A stretch of 64,000 nt of DNA, taken from NCBI RefSeq assembly GCF_000705555.1, contig NZ_JMQN01000047.1, forward strand, positions 203,582 to 267,581. The letters are read 5' to 3'. The notes beneath the pieces were generated by a model. That model saw only the letters and a program-made list of their open reading frames with translations, had not been told where the DNA came from and did not search any database. Numbering within the stretch: position 1 is the first letter of the stretch; each line of letters begins with the position of its first letter. Positions 26,596 through 35,440 of the stretch are shown here, piece after piece. The translations under genes and the position numbers were made by a program. The stretch comes from Marinobacterium lacunae (GTDB lineage Bacteria > Pseudomonadota > Gammaproteobacteria > Pseudomonadales > Balneatricaceae).

Positions 26596-27987
26596 TTAAA
26601 TGATGCGTGAATAACGCGCCGTAGCCTGTTCGCGCGGAATGTAGGCATCGAATGCCATGCAGATACGTCTGATGAGCAGTCTTCCTGCCGGCGTTACACG
26701 GATAAGGTCATGCTCAATCTCCACAAGGCCGTCGGCCGTGAAGGTCTTCAGGTCGTCAAGTTCAGCCTTGAAGTACTGTTCGAAATCGATAGCGTATTGC
26801 TGGGCGATTCGGCTGGGTACCAATTCAAAGTGGCAGATCAGTTGTGTGATCACGCTGCGTCGAATGTGGTCGTCCTGATTTAATGTCACACCACGACGAA
26901 TGGCGTGTCGATGATCTTCGACGGCTTGCGTATAGGCGTTGATGTCGTGCTCATTCTGATAGTAAACGTCGCCAATCTGGCTGATGGCCGATACACCCAT
27001 TGCCACAAGATCGCAGTCAGAATGTGTGGTGTAACCCTGGAAGTTGCGATGCAGCTGGCCATTGGCCTGTGCCAGTGCCAGTTCGTCATCGGGTTTGGCG
27101 AAGTGATCCATACCGATGTAGACGTAACCGGCATCAAGCAAGCGCTCGATGGTACTCTGCAATATCTGGAGTTTGGTTTCCGGCGAGGGGAGGTCCTCTG
27201 CCTTTATGTGACGCTGTGAGCGGAAACGATCGGGCAGGTGAGCATAGTTGAACACTGACAGGCGATCAGGCGACATACCGATTACGGTTTCCAGTGTCGC
27301 GTTGAAACCACTCAGTGTTTGATGCGGCAGGCCGTAGATCAGATCCATATTGATCGATTTGAAGCCAAGTTCACGTGATGTTTCCAGTACGCGGCGTGTC
27401 TGTTCGATCGGCTGAATCCGGTTTACCGCTTCCTGAACTTTGGCGTCCAGGTCTTGTACCCCAAGGCTTACCCGGTTAAAGCCAATTTCACGCAGAACTG
27501 CCAGCGTTGTGTCCTGCGCTTCTCGCGGGTCGATCTCGATTGAGTAGTCGCCTTGATCATCATCCCGGAGATTAAAATTGCGGCGCAGCTCGCCCATCAA
27601 TTCCCGCATCTGGTCGTCGGCAATGAATGTGGGGGTGCCGCCTCCCCAGTGCAGCTGGTTAACCTGGCGATCTGAACTGTACCAGTTTGATAGCTGCTCC
27701 ATTTCACGGTAGAGAACATCCAGATAAGGTTGGGCCTTGTCGCGCCGGCGTGTAATAACCTTGTTGCACGCGCAGTAGTAGCAAACGTGCTCGCAAAACG
27801 GGATGTGCACGTAGAGTGAAAGGGGGCTTTCCTTGATCGTACTGCCTTGGGCGCGATCGACCAGTGCAGCAGCTGACAGTTCTGGGTCGAACTGCAATGC
27901 GGTCGGGTACGAGGTATAACGGGGACCGGACAGATCGTAACGTCGGATCAGGTCGATATCCCACTGAATTCGGTTGGAACTGCTCAC
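26596..27987 (-). CDS. hemN: Oxygen-independent coproporphyrinogen III oxidase
   Basis: Radical SAM enzyme that makes protoporphyrinogen IX without oxygen, so haem can be built for cbb3 oxidase at low oxygen. The 463-residue protein has the N-terminal trip-wire region GPRYTSYPTA, the cluster motif CEHVCYYC followed by AC, the SAM site HWGGGTPTF, and the C-terminal HemN domain (about 380-440). A near-consensus FNR box with a correctly spaced -10 lies upstream (28025-28065). It is the next gene upstream of fnr on the same strand, 83 bp apart. Confidence 0.96.
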   Translation of the reverse strand: MSSSNRIQWDIDLIRRYDLSGPRYTSYPTALQFDPELSAAALVDRAQGSTIKESPLSLYVHIPFCEHVCYYCACNKVITRRRDKAQPYLDVLYREMEQLSNWYSSDRQVNQLHWGGGTPTFIADDQMRELMGELRRNFNLRDDDQGDYSIEIDPREAQDTTLAVLREIGFNRVSLGVQDLDAKVQEAVNRIQPIEQTRRVLETSRELGFKSINMDLIYGLPHQTLSGFNATLETVIGMSPDRLSVFNYAHLPDRFRSQRHIKAEDLPSPETKLQILQSTIERLLDAGYVYIGMDHFAKPDDELALAQANGQLHRNFQGYTTHSDCDLVAMGVSAISQIGDVYYQNEHDINAYTQAVEDHRHAIRRGVTLNQDDHIRRSVITQLICHFELVPSRIAQQYAIDFEQYFKAELDDLKTFTADGLVEIEHDLIRVTPAGRLLIRRICMAFDAYIPREQATARYSRII

Positions 27988-28024
27988 GTTTGTTATATCC
28001 TCGTTCAGATTTTACGCCGGCGTT

Positions 28025-28065
28025 AGTATACCAGTCCGCTATGTGTGCTGCTTGATCGGTGTCAA
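28025..28065 (-). promoter_or_regulatory. FNR-dependent promoter of hemN
   Basis: FNR box at 28052-28065 reads TTGAT-CGGT-GTCAA on the plus strand, one mismatch from consensus. On the minus strand TATACT occupies 28030-28025, giving a start near 28017 and class II spacing. The box overlaps the stop codon of the upstream TauE/SafE gene. Confidence 0.72.
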
Positions 28066-28730
28066 AGGCTGTCGACCACTGAGGCAAGCGGCAGGGTGTA
28101 GAGACCAAAGAGTATAATCAAGATGCCAGCTCCCCGACGGAGCCCCTGCTTCTGCATCAGCGCTCGTACCTGTTGAGCGAGCAGTCCAGTGGTGAGCATC
28201 GCAGGGAGTGTACCGATGCCAAAGCCGATCATCAGTAGCGCGCTATCAAGCCAGTGGCCTGCGGCCGATGACCAGAGCAGGGTGCTGTACACCAGCCCGC
28301 AGGGTAGCCAGCCCCACAATATGCCGAGAGTCAGCGCGCGTGGCAGAGTGTCAGCTGGCAGGAAGCGCGCTGCTATTGGGCGAAGGTGGCGCCATAATAA
28401 TCCGCCGGCCTGTTCCAGACGGGTCAGTACTTGCCACCACTGAGCGACATAGAGCCCCATTGCGATCAGTAGCACGCCTGCGAGTGTGCGAAGTGCGATG
28501 CCGGCGCCGGAGTTTTTGAGCTGAAATCCGACCAGCCCAATCAGGGCGCCGGCTGCAGCGTAGCTGGAGATTCGGCCAATATTATATGCAAGTATCAGCC
28601 AGAACCCGCGCTGACTGCCGGGGGCGCCCATGCTGACGCTGGCCGCAAGGCCGCCACACATGCCCACGCAGTGAGTGGCGCCTAGCAGTCCAAGCAGGAT
28701 GGCCGTGGAAAACGCAATCGGCTCAGTCAT
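28062..28730 (-). CDS. TauE/SafE-like membrane protein of the cco assembly cluster (COG2836)
   Basis: A 222-residue inner-membrane protein with about six helices. The sequence GATHCVGMCGGLAASV near residue 15 and LTLGILWGWLPCGLVYS near residue 130 are typical of the COG2836 branch found after ccoS in many proteobacteria; the cysteines within the membrane segments suggest copper or thiol handling. The family name sulfite exporter is generic, and a role in copper supply or cbb3 maturation is inferred from context. Its start overlaps the ccoS stop by 8 bp. Confidence 0.88.
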   Translation of the reverse strand: MTEPIAFSTAILLGLLGATHCVGMCGGLAASVSMGAPGSQRGFWLILAYNIGRISSYAAAGALIGLVGFQLKNSGAGIALRTLAGVLLIAMGLYVAQWWQVLTRLEQAGGLLWRHLRPIAARFLPADTLPRALTLGILWGWLPCGLVYSTLLWSSAAGHWLDSALLMIGFGIGTLPAMLTTGLLAQQVRALMQKQGLRRGAGILIILFGLYTLPLASVVDSL

Positions 28731-28941
28731 GAGTGTTTGCGTTGCTGTCTTGTGACGGCTTTTCGTCAGGCTTTGCTTTAGCGTCCTGTGGGATCAAGTC
28801 CTCGTCATCGTCGTAGAGAATGCTGTGGGCCGGTGATTCGAGGTCGTCATATTGGCCTGAGTTTACACTCCAGAAAAAAGCCCATACGGCGATGCTTGCG
28901 AGAATGATCGCTATGGGGATCAGCAGATAGACAATGCTCAT
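28723..28941 (-). CDS. ccoS: cbb3-type oxidase assembly protein CcoS
   Basis: A 72-residue protein with a single N-terminal membrane helix (about 3-24) followed by the conserved WSVNSGQYDDLE-like segment and an acidic tail. CcoS is needed to insert haem and copper into CcoN. It overlaps the next gene by 8 bp and lies 24 bp after ccoI, so ccoGHIS and the TauE-like gene form one operon. Confidence 0.93.
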   Translation of the reverse strand: MSIVYLLIPIAIILASIAVWAFFWSVNSGQYDDLESPAHSILYDDDEDLIPQDAKAKPDEKPSQDSNANTHD

Positions 28942-28965
28942 GGAGAACTTCCTGAATTCGTGGAG

Positions 28966-31419
28966 TTAGCTGCGGCTTTTTGGGCGGCGGCTCAGACGCA
29001 GTGCGTTGCCGACCACCACCAGCGAACTGGCTGACATCCCGATTGCTGCCATGTAGGGGGCTATAAACCCGGTTGCAGCAAGCGGAAGCGCTAACAGGTT
29101 ATAAAGGGCTGCCCAGGCCAGATTCTCGCGTATGATTATCCGGGTCTTGCGAGCCAGTCGTACCGCATCGACTAATCGGGTGAGGTCATTGGCGATCAGC
29201 ACTGCATCGGCATTGGTCTTGGCGAGATCTGTCGCTCCGGCCATGGCGACTGAGACGCGAGCGCCGGCAAGCGCTGGGATGTCATTGATGCCATCTCCAA
29301 CCATGATAACTTCTGCGCCTTCGCTTGCGAGACGGTTCAATATCTCCAGTTTCTGCTCGGGCGATACGCCTTTATAAAGCTGATCGATGCCCAGCGACTG
29401 CGCAACTGTTTCGGCAGACCCTGAGTTATCGCCTGTGAGCATGACGCTGTGCAAGCCCAGGGCGGAGAGGGCATTAATCGCCGTGGCGGCTTCGGGGCGG
29501 ATCTGATCATCCAGTCTGAACCAGCACAGGGGGGAGTGTTCACTGCACAGTAGCAGCCAAAGACCATTCATGTTGGGCGGCGTTGGCTCTTTGGTCTCGC
29601 CAGTAATGGCGATCGCAAAATCAGGTTTGCCAATGCGGTATGTCCGGCCATCGATAATCCCTTCAAGGCCTTGGCCAAGGTGGTTGGTGACCGAATCGGC
29701 CCGCTGGCTTGTATAGGGTGTGAAAGCGCGCGCGATGGGATGTTCCGAGGCTGACTCCAATGCGGCTCCCAGTGCCAGAAGTGTGCGTTTGGATTCGTTA
29801 ATGAGAGGCACGGTTTCCTGGATCTGAAGATTTCCTTCAGTGAGGGTGCCTGTCTTGTCGAATACAACATGGGTGGCCGTGGCGAAGCTTTCGAGTACAT
29901 GGCCTCTGCTGATCAGCAGGCCGTGGGTGCGAAGCGTACCCGTTGCTGTCGTCAGTGCGGTAGGCGTTGCCAGCGACAGTGCGCAGGGGCAGGTCACCAC
30001 AAGTACCGATAGTGTAATCCAGAAGGCGTTTTGAGGATCGATGAACGCCCAGCTGGAGGCCACAATGGCAGCCGTGACAAGCGTCGCACCGACAAAGTAG
30101 CGGGATACCCGGTCGGCAATACGAGCGACTGCCGGCTTTTCAGCCTGGGCCCTGTCCAGCATCCGTACGATAGTCGAGAGACGGGAGTCTCCACCGGTTT
30201 CGGTTACCTCGATTTCGATTGCGTGCTCAACGTTTTGGGTGCCACCGACAACCGTGTCATCAACGGATCGGGAGAGCGGAAGATATTCACCGGTTAGCGC
30301 GGACTCATCGACAGAGGTGCGACCCTTTCTGACGATGCCGTCGGCGGGAATAGTATGGCCGGGCTTGACCAGTACCCGGTCGCCTTGTCGGAGTTGGCTG
30401 GCCGGTATTAATTGCTCAGCGCCGTCCACTAGTCGGATCGCGCTATTGGGCAACAGGTTCAGCAGTGCATTGCCTGCGCGCCCGGTTCGATGCCGGGCCT
30501 GCATCTCCATGAAACGGCCGACGAGCAAGAAGAACGTAAACATGGTGACCGAGTCGAAATACACCTCGCCACTACCGGAGAGGGTGGCCCAGGCGCTTGC
30601 GAAATAAGCCGCTAGAATAGCCAGGGAAACTGGCACATCCATGCTAAGTTGACGCGTTCGCAAATCCCGCAGGGCGGCATCATAGAAAGGGCGGGCAGAG
30701 TACAGGGCCACCGGGGTTGCCAGGACAAAGGATGCCCAGCGAATGAAGCCCACTATACTGCTGTCCATGGACGCACTGATATCACCGGCATAAAGGGCTG
30801 CCGCGAGCATCATGACTTGCATGGTGCCGACACCGGCAACGCCTAAGCGTCTGATAGCGCGCTTTCTCTCCTTCGCCAGCAGTGTTTCTTCGCTATTGGG
30901 CTGGTAGGGGTGGGCCTGATAGCCAATGCGGTCAATCTCGGCAAGCTGTGCGCTCAGTTTGGTCTGGGAGTCGTCCCAAGTCAGCCGTGCACGGTGCGTT
31001 GTCAGGTTAACGCTGGCGTCCACGACTCCCGGTTGCTTTTTCAGATGATGCTCAAGCAGCCAAACGCAAGCTGCGCAGGTAATTCCCTCAATGACCAGTA
31101 GTGCTTCGCGGTTGGACGCTTCGGTTTTTCGAACGAAGCTCTGCTGAACCTCTTCGTCATCGAAGAGCCTGAGCTCCAATGCACGCTGTTCTTCATTCTC
31201 TTTGCGAACGCGCTCATTCTTGACGTTCTGCTTGTCCCGGTGGCGATAAAAATTATCCAGCCCTCCATCGACGATGGTTTGTGCGACGGCAAGACAACCG
31301 GGGCAGCACATCTGGCGCTCTTCATTATCGACCCGGGTGAAGAACTGACTGCCGGGGGGCACCGGCAATCCGCAGTGATAGCAGGGTGTGCGAGTATCAG
31401 AATCGACGCAGGAATTCAT
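28966..31419 (-). CDS. ccoI: Copper-exporting P1B-type ATPase CcoI (FixI)
   Basis: Inner-membrane P-type ATPase that moves copper for CcoN assembly. The 817-residue protein has an N-terminal Cys-rich region (CYHCGLPVPPG and CCPGC), an HMA domain with GITCAACVWLLE (about residues 113-124), eight membrane helices, the ion-channel motif TCPCALSLATP, the phosphorylation site DKTGTLT, and the hinge VGDGINDIPAL. All catalytic residues are intact. It sits between ccoH and ccoS as in other cbb3 maturation clusters. Confidence 0.95.
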   Translation of the reverse strand: MNSCVDSDTRTPCYHCGLPVPPGSQFFTRVDNEERQMCCPGCLAVAQTIVDGGLDNFYRHRDKQNVKNERVRKENEEQRALELRLFDDEEVQQSFVRKTEASNREALLVIEGITCAACVWLLEHHLKKQPGVVDASVNLTTHRARLTWDDSQTKLSAQLAEIDRIGYQAHPYQPNSEETLLAKERKRAIRRLGVAGVGTMQVMMLAAALYAGDISASMDSSIVGFIRWASFVLATPVALYSARPFYDAALRDLRTRQLSMDVPVSLAILAAYFASAWATLSGSGEVYFDSVTMFTFFLLVGRFMEMQARHRTGRAGNALLNLLPNSAIRLVDGAEQLIPASQLRQGDRVLVKPGHTIPADGIVRKGRTSVDESALTGEYLPLSRSVDDTVVGGTQNVEHAIEIEVTETGGDSRLSTIVRMLDRAQAEKPAVARIADRVSRYFVGATLVTAAIVASSWAFIDPQNAFWITLSVLVVTCPCALSLATPTALTTATGTLRTHGLLISRGHVLESFATATHVVFDKTGTLTEGNLQIQETVPLINESKRTLLALGAALESASEHPIARAFTPYTSQRADSVTNHLGQGLEGIIDGRTYRIGKPDFAIAITGETKEPTPPNMNGLWLLLCSEHSPLCWFRLDDQIRPEAATAINALSALGLHSVMLTGDNSGSAETVAQSLGIDQLYKGVSPEQKLEILNRLASEGAEVIMVGDGINDIPALAGARVSVAMAGATDLAKTNADAVLIANDLTRLVDAVRLARKTRIIIRENLAWAALYNLLALPLAATGFIAPYMAAIGMSASSLVVVGNALRLSRRPKSRS

Positions 31420-31432
31420 TCAGCCGAGGTTC

Positions 31433-31939
31433 TCAGGATGCGTTGCCCAATGCGAAGCTGCTTTGTTCGTAAGGCGGCTCGATTTCTAGCCTTAACTGCC
31501 ACGCTTTATCGAGAGGTTCCAGAATTGCATAACGCTTGCCGACGAGATCGGCCTGCAGGCTGCTGCCATAGAGTCCTTGGCCGTCGACCGCCTTCATGGT
31601 TATGACTTGGTCATATTTCTCGTGCGTCGGGTGGATCAGGCTAAGATGAAGCGAGTCGGGCAGCTTCTCATTACTTTTGATCTGCAGCCGGACATCGCCG
31701 GTGACGCTATCTATGAGCAGACTGCCGTGGATTCCCAGACGCTGGGCTTCCTGTTCACGTGAGTGGTCGGTGTTAAAGCCTCGTGCGACTTTGTAGTAAT
31801 CGTCCTTTACCACTCCATCGGCGGTTGTTATGGCCAGATAGATGAAGAAAGGTGCGTATATCATCACAGCGATGAGCGGTGCGAGTACAAACCAGAGCCA
31901 GGTTTGTTTGTACCAGGGAGATTGGCTTTGTTCACTCAT
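31433..31939 (-). CDS. ccoH: FixH/CcoH family protein
   Basis: A 168-residue protein with one N-terminal membrane helix (about 12-33) preceded by the conserved SPWYKQTWLWF, and a periplasmic immunoglobulin-like FixH domain. CcoH interacts with CcoN and the assembly complex. It lies 13 bp upstream of ccoI and about 75 bp downstream of ccoG on the same strand. Confidence 0.92.
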   Translation of the reverse strand: MSEQSQSPWYKQTWLWFVLAPLIAVMIYAPFFIYLAITTADGVVKDDYYKVARGFNTDHSREQEAQRLGIHGSLLIDSVTGDVRLQIKSNEKLPDSLHLSLIHPTHEKYDQVITMKAVDGQGLYGSSLQADLVGKRYAILEPLDKAWQLRLEIEPPYEQSSFALGNAS

Positions 31940-32015
31940 GAAATACCTCTATGCACAGCGGCCGGGATTGACCCGGCCGCCATTCTAAACTAATTCAAAT
32001 AGGACTTGGACTCTA

Positions 32016-33437
32016 CTAACGTGTCGGAGTAGGGCCGATGAAGCGGTTGTCTTCGGTCACGGTGATAGAGGGGTTATCCAGTGCTTCGACTGTAAACTGG
32101 ATGTCATAGTTCGGCAGCTCGATGTCGGCAGGGTCCATTTGAGCCCTCACCGGATAGTCGAGTAGCTCTCCAGCTGCGATTGAAACCACGTTGGCGGTTT
32201 CGAGAGTCAGACCGTCTGGACCGCTCAGTGTGATTCGGTACTCATGTCCTTGCTGCTCTTTGTTGGCGAGCTTGAGGGTGTACACGTTCTCGATCATTCC
32301 GTCCGGTGTGGTGGTATAGAGTTGTCCGCGGTCACGAATGATGTCCACTTCCAGCGGGACGCGGCTATACAGGGTGTAGGCGAACGCGACAAACATCGCA
32401 ATTAGCGCGATGAAATATCCGATAAGGCGAGGGCGGAAAAGATGGGTCGTCTTTCCTTCCAACGAGTGCTCGGTGGTGTAGCGGACCAGGCCGCGTTCGT
32501 AACCCATCCGATCCATGATGTCGTCACAGGCGTCTACGCAGGCGCCGCAGGCAACGCACTCGTACTGCAGTCCATCTCGAATATCGATACCAACAGGGCA
32601 GACGTGGACGCAGTTGCCACAGTCGATGCAGTCACCGAGCCCTTGCGCTTTGTAGTCAGCGTCTTTTTTGCGGCTGCCTCTCTGTTCGCCCCTTTTTTCG
32701 TCATAGGAGATGACCAGTGTGTCCTGATCGAACATGACGCTCTGGAAACGGGCGTAAGGGCACATGTAGATACAGACCTGCTCTCGCAGCCAGCCCGCGT
32801 TGCCATAGGTGGCAACGGTGAAAAACGCCAGCCACCAAGTCTCCCAGGGGCCCAGATTAAAGGCTAGAACGTGGGGCACCAACTCCCGAATCGGTGAAAA
32901 GTAGCCGACAAACGCAATCGCACTTGCCGCTGCGATTAATAGCCATAACAGGTGTTTGGCGCTTTTTCTAAGCGCCTTCTCGCTGTTCATCGGGCTTTTG
33001 TCCAGCTTCATGCGTTTATTCCGGTCGCCTTCTGTAACCCTCTCAGCCCAGATGAAAAGCCAGGTCCACACAAACTGAGGGCAGGCATAGCCGCACCAGA
33101 GTCGCCCAGCGAAGACGGTAACGAAGAACAGGGTGAAAGCGAGAATGATCAGAAGCCAAGAGAGGAGCATGAAATCCTGAGGCCAGAATGTGAGTCCGAA
33201 CACGTGGAACTGTCGGTTTGGCAGATCGAACAATACCGCTTGGCGTCCATCCCACTGAAGCCATGAAAAACCGTAGAACATAATCAGCATCATCGCGCCC
33301 GATATGATGCGAAGGTTCTTGAACAGCCCTTTGTAGTACTTGACGTAAATGTGCTCACGCTTGGCGTAAAGGTCGAAGTTTTCCTTCTCGCCTGAGCTTT
33401 TTTTGGGCGTTAAGTCTTTCACCGGTATCTGATTCAT
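32016..33437 (-). CDS. ccoG: cbb3 oxidase accessory ferredoxin-like protein CcoG (FixG/RdxA)
   Basis: Membrane-bound iron-sulfur protein, reported to act as a copper(II) reductase during cbb3 assembly. The 473-residue protein has about five helices, the CGYACPQFVW and CIYMCPYARFQ motifs, two 4Fe-4S ferredoxin motifs (CIDCGNCVHVCP and CVACGACVDAC) and a C-terminal Ig-like domain. I chose ATG 33437 (MNQIPVKDL); the frame is open 80 codons upstream but that part is not protein-like and covers the intergenic region. It is the first gene of the assembly operon. Confidence 0.94.
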   Translation of the reverse strand: MNQIPVKDLTPKKSSGEKENFDLYAKREHIYVKYYKGLFKNLRIISGAMMLIMFYGFSWLQWDGRQAVLFDLPNRQFHVFGLTFWPQDFMLLSWLLIILAFTLFFVTVFAGRLWCGYACPQFVWTWLFIWAERVTEGDRNKRMKLDKSPMNSEKALRKSAKHLLWLLIAAASAIAFVGYFSPIRELVPHVLAFNLGPWETWWLAFFTVATYGNAGWLREQVCIYMCPYARFQSVMFDQDTLVISYDEKRGEQRGSRKKDADYKAQGLGDCIDCGNCVHVCPVGIDIRDGLQYECVACGACVDACDDIMDRMGYERGLVRYTTEHSLEGKTTHLFRPRLIGYFIALIAMFVAFAYTLYSRVPLEVDIIRDRGQLYTTTPDGMIENVYTLKLANKEQQGHEYRITLSGPDGLTLETANVVSIAAGELLDYPVRAQMDPADIELPNYDIQFTVEALDNPSITVTEDNRFIGPTPTR

Positions 33438-33464
33438 GCCGTACCACCACGAGTGAATAAATAA

Positions 33465-33514
33465 AGACCTGATAACTTTAGGTCTATTAGATGTTGCGCA
33501 TATTACAGTGTAAT
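33465..33514 (-). promoter_or_regulatory. Two inverted repeats upstream of ccoG
   Basis: The region contains AGACCT (33465-33470) with AGGTCT (33480-33485), and the 13-bp palindrome ATTACA-G-TGTAAT at 33502-33514. The palindrome could be an operator for the ccoG operon. No FNR box of acceptable quality stands here. Confidence 0.35.
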
Positions 33515-33650
33515 TGGGGGGGGATGCCAGTAGGCCGATTTCGCTCTGATCATTGATCGGCAGCATGAGCGTTTGCTCGGGCATCTTTTGAGTGCGCACC
33601 CAAGAATGATATCCCTTCGGTGGCGGGATTGCATATGACAGAGGGCAACA

Positions 33651-33686
33651 AAAAAGGCGATGTGACTTTCGTCGCATCGCCTTTTT
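33651..33686 (-). terminator. Terminator of the ccoNOQP operon
   Basis: A perfect 12-bp stem, AAAAAGGCGATG (33651-33662) and CATCGCCTTTTT (33675-33686), with a 12-nt loop. The A and T ends make it a bidirectional terminator. It lies 20 bp beyond the ccoP stop and separates ccoNOQP from ccoGHIS. Confidence 0.92.
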
Positions 33687-33705
33687 GAAGTGCTAAGACC
33701 TGGGC

Positions 33706-34599
33706 TTACTTCTGTGACAAGCTGTACACGTAAGCAGCAATCAGGTGGATCTTCTCGTCGGAGAGCAGATCTTTATGGGCTGGCATCACGCCTGCGCGAC
33801 CGTTGCGGATGCTGTGTGCAACCTGCTCAAAACTGCCGCCGTACAACCAAGTGTTGTCGGTGAGGTTCGGAGCACCCAGAGCTTGAGTACCTTTGCCATC
33901 AGCACCGTGGCATGCAGCACACAGTGCCTGGAACTGGCTCTGGCCGCGTGCGACTGCGTCGCCGTCCAGGCTGTCAGCAGCGCCGCTCAAAGACAGAACG
34001 TAGCTTGTTACGTCGCGCACGCCATCTTCACCCAACACCTGGCCCCATGCCGGCATACCGCCGTTACGGCCGTTGGCGATGGTGGTGATCAGGGTCTGAG
34101 GTTCGCCGCCGTACAGCCAGTCGTTGTCGGTCAGGTTCGGGAAGCCATAGGCGCCGGTCCCTGCAGAGCCGTGACATACCGCACAGTTGTTGGAGAACAT
34201 ACGCTGACCCATTTTCAGGCCGTCTTCTTCTGACTGCAGCTGTTCAATGGACAGGGCCGCATACTTCTGGAAGACCGGACGGTACTGCTCTTCAGCGTGT
34301 GCCATCTCTTCTTCCCACTGGCCGTGGGAGCTCCAGCCCAACAGGCCCTGGAAGTTACCCAGGCCCGGGTAGAGGGCCAGGTAGCCCAGACCAAAGATGA
34401 CGGTGCCCAGGAACATCTGGAACCACCATTTCGGCAGCGGGTTGTCGTACTCTTCTATACCGTCGAACTCGTGTCCCAGAGTCTCTTCGGTCGTCTCTTT
34501 ATGTTTCTCGCTCTTGCGGGTTGCGAACAGCAACCAGGTGCAACCGAGAATTACGGCTAGGGTAATAACTGATACCCATGCGCTCCAGAAAGCACTCAT
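33706..34599 (-). CDS. ccoP: cbb3-type cytochrome c oxidase subunit III CcoP
   Basis: Dihaem cytochrome c that passes electrons to CcoO and CcoN. The 297-residue protein has two N-terminal membrane segments (about 4-25 and 58-80) and two class I cytochrome c domains with haem sites CAVCH and CAACH. The longer form with two N-terminal helices is standard in gammaproteobacteria. Its start overlaps ccoQ by 4 bp. Confidence 0.95.
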   Translation of the reverse strand: MSAFWSAWVSVITLAVILGCTWLLFATRKSEKHKETTEETLGHEFDGIEEYDNPLPKWWFQMFLGTVIFGLGYLALYPGLGNFQGLLGWSSHGQWEEEMAHAEEQYRPVFQKYAALSIEQLQSEEDGLKMGQRMFSNNCAVCHGSAGTGAYGFPNLTDNDWLYGGEPQTLITTIANGRNGGMPAWGQVLGEDGVRDVTSYVLSLSGAADSLDGDAVARGQSQFQALCAACHGADGKGTQALGAPNLTDNTWLYGGSFEQVAHSIRNGRAGVMPAHKDLLSDEKIHLIAAYVYSLSQK

Positions 34600-34790
34600 T
34601 TGTCGTTTCTCCCGTTATTGGCGTCGCTGTCCTGCTTGGGCGGCTGCTCGCCCTCCTCGTCTGCGAAGGGGGCTTGTGCAGCCTCGTCATATTTCTTGCT
34701 GTTTTTGGGGCTCGCTACCCAAAGGAACAGGGCGACGAACGTGATCAGCATTATGACTGGCAGGTAGGGGCCATAAACTTCGTAACTCAC
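34596..34790 (-). CDS. ccoQ: cbb3 oxidase subunit CcoQ
   Basis: A 64-residue protein with one membrane helix (about 8-26) and a charged tail, the usual CcoQ form. I use GTG 34790 as start (VSYEVYGPYLP); it is 7 bp after the ccoO stop, and the ribosome-binding site is weak. No ATG is available at a sensible place. It stabilises the complex but is not catalytic. The 4-bp overlap with ccoP implies coupled translation. Confidence 0.88.
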   Translation of the reverse strand: MSYEVYGPYLPVIMLITFVALFLWVASPKNSKKYDEAAQAPFADEEGEQPPKQDSDANNGRNDK

Positions 34791-34797
34791 TGAATAG

Positions 34798-35418
34798 TTA
34801 CCGCTTGTTGGTGTAGACACTGTGTGTCTTGCCGAGTGCTTGCAGGTAAGCGACGAGTGCATCGATCTCGTACTTGCCGGCTACCTGCTCGCGTGCACCG
34901 GCGATATCTTCGTCGGTATACGGAACGCCCAGCTTGCGCAGTGCTCCCATTTTGGCCTCGGTGTCCTTGCCGGTCAGCTTGTTCTTGAACAGCCAGGGGT
35001 AGGAGGGCATTTTGGACTCAGGTACAACGTCACGCGGGTTGTTCAGGTGAGCGCGATGCCAGTCGTCGGAGTAGCGGCCGCCTACGCGAGCCAGGTCCGG
35101 GCCGGTACGCTTGGAGCCCCACAGGAACGGATGCTCCCAGACGTGCTCGTCGGCGGTTGAGTAGTGGCCGTAACGCTCGGTTTCAGCACGGAAAGGGCGA
35201 ATCATCTGAGTGTGGCAGACGTGGCAGCCTTCCTTGATATAGATATCACGACCTTCCAGTTCCAGCGCGGTGTAGGTGCGCAGGCCTTCGATCGGCTGAG
35301 TTGTCGAGCTCTGGAAGAACAGGGGAACGATTTCCGCCAGGCCACCGCCGCTGATCACGATAATGATCAGCAGGATCATGAGGCCTATGTTCTTTTCAAT
35401 CGTTTCGTGTTTGATCAT
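34798..35418 (-). CDS. ccoO: cbb3-type cytochrome c oxidase subunit II CcoO
   Basis: Monohaem cytochrome c subunit, 206 residues, with one N-terminal membrane anchor (about 10-35) and the haem site [12 protein letters not shown]. The conserved Met ligand region PSYPWLF is visible. It follows ccoN by 22 bp in the ccoNOQP operon. Confidence 0.96.
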   Translation of the reverse strand: MIKHETIEKNIGLMILLIIIVISGGGLAEIVPLFFQSSTTQPIEGLRTYTALELEGRDIYIKEGCHVCHTQMIRPFRAETERYGHYSTADEHVWEHPFLWGSKRTGPDLARVGGRYSDDWHRAHLNNPRDVVPESKMPSYPWLFKNKLTGKDTEAKMGALRKLGVPYTDEDIAGAREQVAGKYEIDALVAYLQALGKTHSVYTNKR

Positions 35419-35440
35419 TGCTATCTGCTCCTCGTCTCAA

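Noticed and set aside
33438..33677. 80-codon N-terminal extension of ccoG
   Set aside because: No CcoG similarity, and it covers the ccoNOQP terminator; MNQIPVKDL at 33437 is the family-like start.
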